Origin: Aneurinibacillus tyrosinisolvens
GTDB taxonomy: Bacteria; Bacillota; Bacilli; Aneurinibacillales; Aneurinibacillaceae
Direction of reading: 5' to 3'
Assembly (NCBI RefSeq): GCF_001015055.1
Contig: NZ_BBWZ01000003.1
Location: forward strand, 140,091 to 204,090
DNA length: 64,000 bases
Shown: positions 38,894-47,155 of the stretch, one piece after another
Numbering within the stretch: the stretch's first letter is position 1
How the letters are laid out: the number at the start of each line of letters is the position of its first letter
The notes under the pieces: model-generated
Databases searched by the model: none
What the model was told of the DNA's origin: nothing
What the model saw: only the letters and a program-made list of their open reading frames with translations
Position numbers and translations under genes: made by a program

Positions 38894-39205
38894 ATGGAAT
38901 GTTTCAATGTGGGAGACTGGGTGCAATTTCCATATAAAGAAAATGGGAAAGTGATCCATCTAAATGGATATGTAAAGGACATAAACGAAGGGAACATGAT
39001 GATCACTGTTTTTGTTCCAGTGACCAATGAGCCGTTAAAACAATCCCTGGTACGCGGAGGGCACTTCAGAGTTCCGCTTGATTTAGCCGAACAAATAAGC
39101 AACCTTGAATTGTATAAGGAAGACTACAATGCGCTTATCGATATCGCGCTGGACACAAAGGACATCAGATGGTTTCACGAGTTAGTTACAAAACGGGATA
39201 AATAA
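38894..39205 (+). CDS. IDEAL-domain protein
   Basis: 103 residues. The first ~70 form a small beta domain (FNVGDWVQFPYKENGKVIH, a KOW/SH3-like barrel pattern). The C-terminus holds the IDEAL motif, YNALIDIALDTKDIRWFHEL, a helical segment common in Bacillales proteins that mediates binding to partners. RBS GGGAGGG at 38886-38892. The partner cannot be predicted. Confidence 0.8.
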   Translation: MECFNVGDWVQFPYKENGKVIHLNGYVKDINEGNMMITVFVPVTNEPLKQSLVRGGHFRVPLDLAEQISNLELYKEDYNALIDIALDTKDIRWFHELVTKRDK

Positions 39206-39385
39206 GAGCGGAGCGAAAGGGGTATCGTAAAAAAGATATTCCTTTTGTCTGTTTACAGAAGCCAGGTATTGCTATTGCTATTTTTTAAAAATGATCTTAT
39301 GATATAATTCTAATACAAAAAAATATCTGTCGACTTCTCTCGTCTGCCTGTTCGTAAGTAAAACTAACACGAAGGAAGTGGCATT

Positions 39386-39871
39386 ATGAATAAAAAAACA
39401 TGGAAAACACTTATCATTAGCTTGATTACTGTTCTTGTTTGCGGAAGTGGGATAAGCTATGCCTATACATCCTTTACCCAGAAAGGAAGCGTTGCTGCCA
39501 TGCCAGATGCCAGCACAGGCCAGGGCAAACCAGTGCCATTTGAAACGATTGCTCCGCTGCAATTTAAAGACAAGGCCAATTTGCCGGAAAAAGTTAAGCA
39601 ATGGTATGACACACACCGCCAAACCGAGTTTAAGGGCGTTATGCAGGACGGCAGCGAATCGTATGTCCTCATATCCCGCGGACAATCACCTAACCTGGGC
39701 TACCGGGTTGAGCCGGTAAATGTAACAGAAACGGATAAAGAAGTCATTGTCACTGTTAAGTATATAAATCCGGAACCGGACAAAATGTACGCACAGGCGA
39801 TTACGTATCCTTCCGTTATCGTGAAGGTGAGCGACGTCCAAAAACCGATCCATATTAACATTGTTAAATAA
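39386..39871 (+). CDS. Exported protein with PrcB_C-like domain
   Basis: 161 residues with an N-terminal signal or anchor (KTLIISLITVLVCGSGISYA). The folded part, YVLISRGQSPNLGYRVEPV, TETDKEVIVTVKYINPEP and ITYPSVIVKV, matches the pattern of PrcB C-terminal domains, which in relatives assist extracytoplasmic proteases or bind surface structures. RBS GAAGGAAG before the ATG. Confidence 0.75.
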   Translation: MNKKTWKTLIISLITVLVCGSGISYAYTSFTQKGSVAAMPDASTGQGKPVPFETIAPLQFKDKANLPEKVKQWYDTHRQTEFKGVMQDGSESYVLISRGQSPNLGYRVEPVNVTETDKEVIVTVKYINPEPDKMYAQAITYPSVIVKVSDVQKPIHINIVK

Positions 39872-39912
39872 TAAAGAATAGCGTGCTGGTGTTCTTAAAC
39901 CGGCACCGGTTT

Positions 39913-39950
39913 GAGGCTGTACTCCGCGATGAGTGCAGCCTCTTTTCTTT
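39913..39950 (+). terminator. Rho-independent terminator
   Basis: GAGGCTGTACTC pairs with GAGTGCAGCCTC over CGCGAT, then TTTTCTTT. Confidence 0.85.
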
Positions 39951-40039
39951 GCAAACACTATTTGGAAAAGCTTGCAGAGAATAGCTGGATTGAAATTAAT
40001 AAATACTTAATATAGCAGGCTAATAGGGGATGGAGAGGA

Positions 40040-40582
40040 ATGAATAACAAGCATAGGGCAGAAAAGCTGTTCTGGTCAATTGCACTTCCGGGTTTCGGTC
40101 AGTTACTGAATGGAAAATATGTCAAAGGGCTGGTCCTCATCGCCCTGGAAATTATAATTAACACGAGATCTAACTTGAATGAAGTTATTATTTTCAGCTT
40201 CCACGGCCAAATTCAAGAGGCAATTGGGCAGACGAATTACCACTGGCTTATGTTTTACCCTTGCATTTATATGTTCGGAATATGGGATGCGTACCGGGAC
40301 GCAGGAAACGAAAACAATCCGTACAGTTTCCTTCCTTTTGTTTTTGCGGCATATATCGGAACGATAGGGGTTATTTATTCACCAACCTTAAGCATATATG
40401 GAGTTAAATTCGGGCCTGTGTGGCTTCCCATTTTGTTTCTGTTTCTGGGGGTTGGGATTGGTTATTTGCTTAAGCGTATGTGCATGAGAATAGCATTGGG
40501 AATGGGAGGGAATAAGACAAATAAATTAGTTTTTATTCGTACCTATTCCCGAGGCAAGTGCCATTTTCACTGGAAAAGATAA
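40040..40582 (+). CDS. Multi-pass membrane protein, 180 aa
   Basis: Four or five hydrophobic helices; the first part (KLFWSIALPGFGQLLNGKYVKGL) resembles the TM2/DUF5683-like proteins that share PGxGQxxxGxxxxG. GGGATGGAGAGG precedes the ATG. The last ~30 residues are basic and hydrophilic. Function unknown. Confidence 0.7.
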   Translation: MNNKHRAEKLFWSIALPGFGQLLNGKYVKGLVLIALEIIINTRSNLNEVIIFSFHGQIQEAIGQTNYHWLMFYPCIYMFGIWDAYRDAGNENNPYSFLPFVFAAYIGTIGVIYSPTLSIYGVKFGPVWLPILFLFLGVGIGYLLKRMCMRIALGMGGNKTNKLVFIRTYSRGKCHFHWKR

Positions 40583-40617
40583 AAGGGAAAAGAGTTGTGC
40601 CCTCTTTTCCCTTTTAG
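40581..40617. terminator. Rho-independent terminator, bidirectional
   Basis: AAAAGGGAAAAGAG pairs with CTCTTTTCCCTTTT around TTGTGCC, at the stop of the membrane protein and facing the convergent Gly-rich gene. Confidence 0.8.
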
Positions 40618-40668
40618 TTAAGTATTATTTGTTCTGCCTGTACCTATCCTGTATATTGTTGGTTGCTC

Positions 40669-40872
40669 CTAGCGACCGCCAGCACCGCCGCTAGTACCGC
40701 CCCCGCCCCCGCTAGTACCGCCACCACCGCCGCTAGTACCGCCGCCACCACCAGCGCCACCGCCATGTGTACCGGCACCGCCGCCACCTTGTGGACCGCC
40801 ATCAGATGCAAAAGCTGGAGCTGATGAGCAAACAAGACAAAGAGCTAGAGTTAATGCAGTTATTTTTTTCAT
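40669..40872 (-). CDS. Secreted glycine-rich peptide with GGGGGTS repeats
   Basis: 67 residues. The ATG at 40872 lies 7 bases from AAAGGAGA (another ATG six bases earlier abuts the site). A signal peptide (KKITALTLALCLVCSSAPAFA) ends at an AFA-S site, leaving about 45 residues: a Gly/His/Gln start and three GGGGGTS units, ending GGAGGR. So the mature product is almost only Gly, Ser and Thr, unstructured, like a silk- or linker-type polymer. Function unknown. Confidence 0.7.
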   Translation of the reverse strand: MKKITALTLALCLVCSSAPAFASDGGPQGGGGAGTHGGGAGGGGGTSGGGGGTSGGGGGTSGGAGGR

Positions 40873-40959
40873 TTTCATTCTCCTTTATATTGGGATTATA
40901 GGTCATCTTCCTACAAATCGTAGGTTTCCTTTATTTTTTATTTTTATTCAGGTAATTAT

Positions 40960-41115
40960 TTATTCTAGTGTTTCGCGTTGAACCGATGCGATCGGTTTTG
41001 CCTGATCGATTTCCTGCCGGGTCGGCATTACTTCAGAGGCGGTAACTTTAGCAGGTGCAGGTACCACTTTGGTTTTTTCGGTTTGCTGGTGTTCAGACGA
41101 TGGATTATGCGGCAT
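40960..41115 (-). CDS. Small hydrophilic protein, 51 aa
   Basis: ATG at 41115 behind CAGGAGGA. The sequence (MPHNPSSEHQQTEKTKVVPA ... PTRQEIDQAKPIAS) is Pro/Gln/Lys-rich without hydrophobic segments, so it is probably disordered. It lies just after the coiled-coil gene on the same strand (32 bases) and may be co-transcribed with it. Confidence 0.6.
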   Translation of the reverse strand: MPHNPSSEHQQTEKTKVVPAPAKVTASEVMPTRQEIDQAKPIASVQRETLE

Positions 41116-41146
41116 TTTTAGTTCCTCCTGATTGAAAAAATAGTGG

Positions 41147-41686
41147 TTATGTTAAAGGGTGGGGGGCCGGGTCGTTTTCAAAATCCTTCTCCAGGTGGAT
41201 ATTAGGATGCGGCATCTGGTTTATCATTTCATGCTCTACCTCCTGGCTGGCATCCATAAGCTCCCCATCAAACCGGTTAAGAAGCCCGATGGTGTTTTTA
41301 AATCCGTTATACAGCTGCAATGAATGATAAGCCTCTGCGTTCATGGTTTGCTTTTGAGAATCAGATGCTGATTCAAATTGTTCTTTACTCTCGCCGAGAA
41401 TACGCCGGTATGCCTGTACAGACTCATCCTGGGATTGTTCCAGGCGGTTTGTCATTTGCTGTACAGTCATCCTCAAGGAAGTGATGCCTTTTCGCACTTC
41501 TTCCATTTGTTCGTTTGCTATTCCACTTGTATTCGCGCTGTTTGCCAGCTGCTTGAATGATTGCTTAATAGCATGAATGGATTGGTTATAATGAGAGAGC
41601 GCCCTGTCCTGGCCAGCCAGTGACTGAAAGGAATCCGTAAGCTGTTGAAGCAGGTCGAGCGAATTCTTGAAATCTTCGTTTTCCAT
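41147..41686 (-). CDS. Coiled-coil protein, 179 aa
   Basis: Almost wholly helical, with a Gln/Ser-rich heptad-like pattern from residue ~5 to 140 (LDLLQQLTDSFQSLAGQ, EEVRKGITSLRMTVQQM). It ends in a hydrophilic, Pro-rich tail. GGGGGTGATGTA precedes the start. No signal or membrane part; likely oligomeric. No family recognised. Confidence 0.65.
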   Translation of the reverse strand: MENEDFKNSLDLLQQLTDSFQSLAGQDRALSHYNQSIHAIKQSFKQLANSANTSGIANEQMEEVRKGITSLRMTVQQMTNRLEQSQDESVQAYRRILGESKEQFESASDSQKQTMNAEAYHSLQLYNGFKNTIGLLNRFDGELMDASQEVEHEMINQMPHPNIHLEKDFENDPAPHPLT

Positions 41687-41997
41687 TACATCACCCCCAA
41701 AAAGTTTATGCGTATATTACAAGCGTTTGCATTTCGGTTTAAAAATATGTAGGTGAGTTCTTCTATCCATGAATGTGGGAGAACAAGCCAACATAGGCGA
41801 GAATGGTGCCTGCTATAGAGTAGTTGGTATAAAGGGTAGAACCATCTTCTCACATAAATAAACCATACATATAGGAAAATTAACATATTTTCAACTTTTT
41901 AGTTAATTCTGTATAGTAAAAGCTTTGTGTTTCCTATAAAATACATTCATAAGCTTTTCCATATACTACAATTATAGATTGAGAAAGGGGTCCATTA

Positions 41998-44295
41998 ATG
42001 AAAAGAGTTGTCTTCACCACCGTCACAGCAGCAGCAATCGCATTATCGTCTCTTTCCGCACCATTTATTCCGGTTAGTACACAGGTTGTACAGGCTGCTG
42101 CTGCAGAAGCTTTACCTACATATAAATCTCGTGCCGATATTCCGGCAGAGTACAAGTGGAAAACAGAACAAATTTACCAGGACAAAGCAGCATGGGATGC
42201 GGATGTGCAGAAGATTGAACAGCTCGCCGGCAATTTTGCGAAACTGGAAGGAACGATTACATCGTCGGATACGCTGAAAGTTGTCCTGGATTCTTACAGT
42301 GATTTAATGAGCTTAAACGACAAAGCATACGTATACGCCCATTTAAATTTTGACGTAAATTCTTCAAACAGCAGCATGCAGGCGCTTTCGGATCGGGCGG
42401 ACAAGATGTCCAACTTCGTGAAGCAGAAAACAGCCTGGCTTTCCCCGGAACTAAACAAAATTGATGATAAGCAGATGGCGGAATACCTGGCCGATCCTCG
42501 CCTTGTCGATTACAAAACATTTGTGGGCGATATTCTGCGGGGTAAGCCGCATACGCTCTCCGCAGATATGGAGAAGCTCCTTTCCGAAGTGGCTCCGCTG
42601 GGAGACACGCCGGACGATATTTACACCATGCTTGCCAAAGATGTGAAATTCCCAACGATTAAGGATGAGAGGGGCAAGGATGTTCAACTAACCCGTGCTA
42701 ATTTTATCAGCTATATGGAAAGCAAAAATCCGACAGTCCGCAGGGCAGCCTTCCAGGCGTACTACCAGACGCTGGATAAGTTCAGGGATACCTTTACGAA
42801 AACACTTGCCGGCCAGGTGAAGGTAAACAATGTAAATGCCAAAGTGCACAAATATAACACTGCCCTGGAAGCAGCCCTTACACCGAACAACGTACCTACA
42901 GCTGTGTACGACGAGCTTATCAGTACAGTTGATCAAAACCTGCCGCTCCTTCACCGCTATATGGGTTTGAAGAAGAAACTGTTAGGGTTGAAAGAACTCC
43001 ACATGTACGATATTTACACGCCGATCGTTCAAGCGGATCAGAAGTACATCCCGTATGACAAAGCGAAGCAAATGGTGCTGGACGGCCTTAAGCCGCTTGG
43101 TGAAGAGTATGTCGGTGTGCTTCGGGATCAGGCATTCTCTAAGGATGGCGGCTGGATTGATGTTTATTCTACCGAGGACAAAACATCCGGAGCGTACCAG
43201 TGGGGTTCCTATACAACGCATCCGTACTTACTGCTGAACTATCAGGGGACCGAGGATGATGTGTCCACCATGGCCCATGAGCTCGGCCATGCGATGCAAT
43301 CGTATTATACAAACAAAAATCAGAAATACATCAATTCCAACTATCCGATTTTTACCGCGGAAGTTGCATCGACGATGAACGAGGCGCTCCTATTTAAATA
43401 CAATTATGCGAATGCAAAAACAAGAGAAGAAAAATTATTTTTGCTGAATCAGCATCTTGAAAACTTCCGCACGACGCTATTCCGCCAGACGCAGTTCGCT
43501 GAATTCGAAAAAACGATTCACGAAGCCGAGCAGCGCGGCGATGCATTAACATCGGATTTCTTAAAGAAAACGTACCTTGATATTAACAAGAAGTACTATG
43601 GGCCATCGATGGTTTCAGACCCTGAAATCGCGATGGAGTGGGCGCGAATCCCGCATTTCTATATGAATTTCTATGTGTACCAGTATGCAACCAGCTTTGC
43701 GGCTTCTACGGCACTCTCCAAGCAGGTGCTTGAAGAAGGGAAGCCAGCAGTCGATCGTATTCGTGATAAATTCCTGTCAGCAGGCAACTCCGCGGCACCG
43801 ATCGACGTTCTGAAAGCAGCCGGAGTAGATATGTCTACTCCACAGCCAATTGAACAGGCGATGCAGGTGTTTAAGGAGTCACTGGATGAATTCGAAAAAC
43901 TTGTGAATCAGAAGCCGTCCAAACCGGCAGCGGGAACGGGCGGGAAAATTACAGTGAAAGTAAATGGCAAGACGGCATCTTTCACCCAGGCGCCTTTCAC
44001 TGAGCAGGGCAGAACATATGCCCCGATGAGCGCCATTTTGAAATTGATGGGTGCGAAAGTGGACTGGAACAGCAAGACAGGGGTCGTAACAGCGACGAAA
44101 GGAAAGGATACTTTCACCTTGAAAATCGGTGAGGCAAGCGCTCTTTTTAACGGGAAGAAAGTTGACATGAAAGGGAAATCCCAGGTTAAGAAGGGCACAA
44201 CGTTTATCCCTGTGGCGGCGATTGGCCAGGCTTTTGGTGCAAAGGTAGCGTGGGATACAAAAACGCAAACGGTGAGTATTACGACAGGAAAATAG
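41998..44295 (+). CDS. Secreted oligoendopeptidase F-like M3 metallopeptidase with C-terminal copper-amine-oxidase-N-like domain
   Basis: 765 residues. A signal peptide (MKRVVFTTVTAAAIALSSLS) with cleavage near AAA-E. Residues ~45-640 are M3B peptidase of the PepF type: zinc site MAHELGHAMQSYY (HExxH about residues 425-429) with the third ligand region YPIFTAEVASTMNEALLF ~25 residues on. A Pro/Gly linker (KPSKPAAGTGGK) joins a ~110-residue tail domain, KITVKVNGKTASFTQAPF ... MSAILKLMGAKVDWNSKTG, of the 'copper amine oxidase N-terminal' type that Paenibacillus-group bacteria use on secreted proteins for wall or surface association. PepF is normally cytosolic, so secretion implies digestion of external peptides. 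AGAAAGGGG precedes the ATG. Confidence 0.9.
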   Translation: MKRVVFTTVTAAAIALSSLSAPFIPVSTQVVQAAAAEALPTYKSRADIPAEYKWKTEQIYQDKAAWDADVQKIEQLAGNFAKLEGTITSSDTLKVVLDSYSDLMSLNDKAYVYAHLNFDVNSSNSSMQALSDRADKMSNFVKQKTAWLSPELNKIDDKQMAEYLADPRLVDYKTFVGDILRGKPHTLSADMEKLLSEVAPLGDTPDDIYTMLAKDVKFPTIKDERGKDVQLTRANFISYMESKNPTVRRAAFQAYYQTLDKFRDTFTKTLAGQVKVNNVNAKVHKYNTALEAALTPNNVPTAVYDELISTVDQNLPLLHRYMGLKKKLLGLKELHMYDIYTPIVQADQKYIPYDKAKQMVLDGLKPLGEEYVGVLRDQAFSKDGGWIDVYSTEDKTSGAYQWGSYTTHPYLLLNYQGTEDDVSTMAHELGHAMQSYYTNKNQKYINSNYPIFTAEVASTMNEALLFKYNYANAKTREEKLFLLNQHLENFRTTLFRQTQFAEFEKTIHEAEQRGDALTSDFLKKTYLDINKKYYGPSMVSDPEIAMEWARIPHFYMNFYVYQYATSFAASTALSKQVLEEGKPAVDRIRDKFLSAGNSAAPIDVLKAAGVDMSTPQPIEQAMQVFKESLDEFEKLVNQKPSKPAAGTGGKITVKVNGKTASFTQAPFTEQGRTYAPMSAILKLMGAKVDWNSKTGVVTATKGKDTFTLKIGEASALFNGKKVDMKGKSQVKKGTTFIPVAAIGQAFGAKVAWDTKTQTVSITTGK

Positions 44296-44302
44296 TTTTA
44301 TA

Positions 44303-44350
44303 AAAAGGAGAGGGTATTCCAGAAGTGAATTTTGGGACACCCTCTCCTTT
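44303..44350 (+). terminator. Rho-independent terminator
   Basis: AAAGGAGAGGGTATTCC pairs with the later GGGACACCCTCTCCTTT; it follows the peptidase stop by 8 bases. Confidence 0.8.
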
Positions 44351-44467
44351 GAAATGTACTTTCTCGAAGAAAAAACGTGGATTTCCCTTTTTAAATGAGA
44401 GGATTTCTTGTTTTTAACGTATAATATAAAGGGATTTTATGAATATGTGAAGGAGGGCTGGTTCTCA

Positions 44468-44678
44468 ATGCAAATAACCGTTACGAAGTGGATGGGCATG
44501 AACTTTCTTCCGGCTCTCCTGTGGAGCTCTATGTGTACGACAAGCACGACGAACGGCACGATTGGGTAGCAATACGAATTGAACATGCAGACCAATATGG
44601 CGGATATTACGCTTAGCTTATGGTTATCCGGAATTTCCGTTGGAAGGTGCAAACGCTCGCGTCCGTTACCAATGGTAA
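44468..44678 (+). pseudogene. DUF5348-like small protein, broken by two frame changes
   Basis: An ATG at 44468 with GAAGGAGGG upstream begins MQI, after which one base (an A near 44476) is missing before NRYEVDGHELSSGSPVELYV ... WVAIRIEHADQYGGYYA. A tandem 5-bp repeat, GCTTA-GCTTA near 44610, then throws the frame; removing one copy gives YGYPEFPLEGANARVRYQW and a stop at 44676. The repaired ~70-residue protein resembles DUF5348-type small proteins. The 5-bp duplication is a true mutation. Confidence 0.6.
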
Positions 44679-44713
44679 GAAGATACCTGCTTCAAACTGA
44701 ACACATAAAACGA

Positions 44714-44742
44714 ATGGGCAGCCATAACGGCTGTCTTTTTTG
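44714..44742 (+). terminator. Terminator, near-identical to one at 50846
   Basis: GGCAGCCATAACGGCTGTC followed by T6; the stem is CAGCC/GGCTG. The same 19 bases recur at 50846. Confidence 0.75.
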
Positions 44743-44762
44743 TTAGCTAAAAAAAAGAAAAG

Positions 44763-44782
44763 CCCCCGACTATATATCGGGG
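44763..44782. other. Short GC-rich hairpin
   Basis: CCCCCGA pairs with TCGGGG around CTATATA. A similar hairpin (CCCCAGT/ACTGGGG) follows the second copy of the terminator near 50910. Confidence 0.5.
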
Positions 44783-44861
44783 ACAGTACGAATCATTAAC
44801 TTGTTAATTAACACTGAAGGGGTATATAAGTGTTTTACCCCTTTATTCCTTAATCAAACAA

Positions 44862-44900
44862 AATCAAAAACCCTTTCAAATTAAGAAAGGGTTTTTGATT
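44862..44900. terminator. Perfect inverted repeat, terminator-like
   Basis: AATCAAAAACCCTTTC pairs with GAAAGGGTTTTTGATT over a 7-base loop, giving a stem of 16 bp. T tracts fall on both strands. The surrounding 44.74-45.2 kb has no gene I can support. Confidence 0.65.
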
Positions 44901-45211
44901 GGAGGAGTGAAGAATCATGAACACCTGTAAATGATTTTACGCAGTTTAAGGGTGTCCCCCCTGAATTAAATCCAGAGGGAACGGGTGTGGAGAAGGGGTG
45001 GATAATCCCCTCATGATAATTCTCGCCCATATATTATTGTTTTAAACAAAGAACAACAGGAAGCCCTCCCATTTATCATGAAAAACAATCATCACCTTAT
45101 CTATTGTTGTATGTACTGTAATATTAACTATCAGCTTTCTAAGGTTACGTATATATTGCTTTAAAGTGTTAAAGGAAATTACTATCATGGGACCGTGCGG
45201 TCCTGAATTCA

Positions 45212-45411
45212 AAGAAAAACATCGCGGGCGATGACGGCTCTTTTCTTTCCCCCCTGTGGAGCGCGCCTGCCATAGGGCGAAAAAAGACCGGCAATTGTCT
45301 TCAACACCTAAGCTACCCAGATGTTTTGCCGGTCCGCCCGGCGTGAGACTAAGTGGCCGTCCAACTTCCAGAAGGGGAAAGGACGAGCGGCATGCCCGCG
45401 ATGTTTTTCTT
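45212..45411. mobile_element. MITE-like inverted-repeat element, 200 bp
   Basis: Perfect 18-bp terminal inverted repeats AAGAAAAACATCGCGGGC, at 45212-45229 and reversed at 45394-45411, which continue as an imperfect repeat for ~40 bp in total. A second nested repeat inside (GACCGGCAA/TTGCCGGTC, about 45286 and 45327) makes the whole segment foldable. It has no reading frame that looks coding and I found no target duplication. It could be a MITE, or a structured RNA locus. Confidence 0.45.
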
Positions 45412-45473
45412 ATGTCGGCGGAAAACAAACAAAAATAAAAAACCTCACCATTTAGGCAGGGATTAATCCATGT

Positions 45474-45803
45474 TTATCCTTCTTTTATCTTTCCTTCTTC
45501 ACGTAGCCGGTCTAGTTCATTCTCATTGACTATAACTTCTTCTATTTTAGTTTTAATAATTGGAGTGACTGGCAATCCTTTTGTTCTACGACGTATAGAT
45601 TTAGCGAGATTTTCAGCATCTAACTTCGCTTGATTCCTGGTAAACCAATGGGTATGCGTGCCGATTTCATCCAGGCCAACCTTAGCAGCTGTATCATTAA
45701 GGATCCGGGAAGCTTGGATTCGAGTGATTGGCTTATCTGTTTTCTTTGAAGGGAATAAATAGTCTTCCTCATCTAATCCAGCAACGTAAGCGTCTATCTC
45801 CAT
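45474..45803 (-). pseudogene. Tyrosine-recombinase (integrase) remnant
   Basis: The first ~50 residues (EDYLFPSKKTDKPITRIQAS, ILNDTAAKVGLDEIGTHT) are the stretch just before the HxxR box of a phage-type integrase. After HTH the sequence changes to HWFTRNQAKLDAENLAKSIR and a Glu/Lys-rich tail that does not belong to the catalytic domain, so the HxLRH box and catalytic tyrosine are lost. No RBS. A decayed or recombined end of a mobile element. Confidence 0.55.
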
Positions 45804-46068
45804 CCTCAGGTTCCCGTTAATGGGAAAACGTTTATCCTTTCCTGCTTTTTATTTTACCCTGCATGTAATATTCTCAAAGCAAAAATTTCAGATAAATAAA
45901 AAATGTGATCTTATAGGCGGTATTCGTATAATTCCCCCCCTTATATACAGCGACTGTTTTCGTCGTTTTTAGGCTTACGCACATTTTTAGGAAGCTCCAC
46001 GCTTGTCCGGTTCGAATTCATTCAACTTTGCATTATCTATAGTAAATCGAATGAAGGAGGTGATGGAC

Positions 46069-46299
46069 ATGCCACAACAAACTCGCAGGTTCGACGTAGT
46101 AACCATCCATTTTAGACGTAACCGTGCTACAGGGAGAAGGCATATTACCAGCTTCAATGTTATGGGGCGTGCTTTTCCTTGCAGACACTTATTACGTGTA
46201 GGAAACCGAGTAAGCCCAGTTCGAAGATGCCTGCTGCTAAATGGTTTTGTTCTTACAGCTTCTACAGCAACCACTTTAGTATTTAGACGCAGACGATAA
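46069..46299 (+). CDS. Arginine-rich small basic protein, 76 aa
   Basis: The ATG at 46069 follows GAAGGAGGTG by 7 bases; this is the strongest RBS of the accessory stretch. The product is highly basic with about one Arg in five (RRNRATGRRHITSFN, VGNRVSPVRRCLLL, FRRRR end) and two cysteines. It looks like a nucleic-acid-binding or ribosomal-type peptide, but no family is recognised. A terminator follows. Confidence 0.6.
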   Translation: MPQQTRRFDVVTIHFRRNRATGRRHITSFNVMGRAFPCRHLLRVGNRVSPVRRCLLLNGFVLTASTATTLVFRRRR

Positions 46300-46325
46300 A
46301 AAATCCAAAGCCATTTAAGAAGTCT

Positions 46326-46354
46326 CCGCCGCCCAGATTAGGGTGGCGGTTTAT
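46326..46354 (+). terminator. Rho-independent terminator
   Basis: CCGCCGCCC(A) pairs with (A)GGGTGGCGG around GATTA; T tract short. From here to 46663 there is no gene I can support. Confidence 0.55.
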
Positions 46355-46663
46355 ACATACGGATTTTTAAGTCAGATTCAGATAGAGTATGAATAATATG
46401 AACAGTATAAAGTGAGCAAACTATGCTCCCGATATCATCACCAAAAAAGCCGCCCCCCACCAAAGAGCGGTACAAAAGTGAAGGCATATCCACGAAGAGC
46501 GAGGTACAGAATGATAACATTACTGACCTGTCATACATGTTAGTCTCTTTATTTGCATGAGTGTGGGTAACTGTTAATTTATTCCAATGTATAAATGGGT
46601 CTTTTATGTTAAATATCAAGCATGGTAAAATCAAGGAAATGTACAATTGTAACGGGGGTTACT

Positions 46664-47131
46664 ATGCAAAAGCCAGAAATTGAACTGCTTTCCATTCTCT
46701 CCAAAATGATTTATGAATACGAGGAAACAAATGGACCTTTGTATTATTACATAAAAAAAATAAATGGTATTTTTTTATTTGTTTATGTAAACCAAAATTT
46801 ATTAGAAGGTTTGGGTCTACCGAAAAGCTTCATTGGAATGGATATATACAACCCCATTTTTTCAAAGCAGTTTTCCGATCGAGTTTATACTATATTCGAG
46901 GAAGCATGGGGAGGGAATACAGTCTTTTATTATGCAATGCTCCCTACAAATCCAGATGTATTTTTTGTTTGTATGTTAAAACCAATCAAAAAGGAGGGAA
47001 TAGTGGTTGAGGCAAAGGGACATTGCGTCCTATTCAATAAAACGGACTTTGAGCAATTTACAGGGGTAGTTACCAGCATGGGGGTATGTGAAATATGTGA
47101 AAAGCTGGGTGGTGGCAGGAACCTCCAGTGA
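46664..47131 (+). CDS. Single PAS-fold sensor-like protein
   Basis: 155 residues from the ATG at 46664 (GGGGGT upstream). A PAS-type fold is suggested by FLFVYVNQNLLEGLGLPKSF, which mirrors the usual VNxxxxxxxGYxxxxLxG start, and the later beta strands (NTVFYYAMLPTNPDVFFVCM, GHCVLF). No kinase, HTH or cyclase domain follows, and the C-terminus has CEICEKLGGG with a CxxC pair. It may be a stand-alone sensor. Convergent with the next gene. Confidence 0.6.
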   Translation: MQKPEIELLSILSKMIYEYEETNGPLYYYIKKINGIFLFVYVNQNLLEGLGLPKSFIGMDIYNPIFSKQFSDRVYTIFEEAWGGNTVFYYAMLPTNPDVFFVCMLKPIKKEGIVVEAKGHCVLFNKTDFEQFTGVVTSMGVCEICEKLGGGRNLQ

Positions 47132-47155
47132 TGTGTTTTTATTATTAAGATAGAT

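Noticed and set aside
40675-40790. CRISPR-like or tandem-repeat array
   Set aside because: The repeated DNA is explained by the GGGGGTS codons of the Gly-rich peptide; there are no spacers.
45042-45428. Minus-strand open frame of 128 codons
   Set aside because: It spans the inverted-repeat element, has no RBS, and its composition does not look coding.
46338-46646. Minus-strand open frame of 102 codons
   Set aside because: No RBS; overlaps the promoter region of the PAS gene and a terminator.
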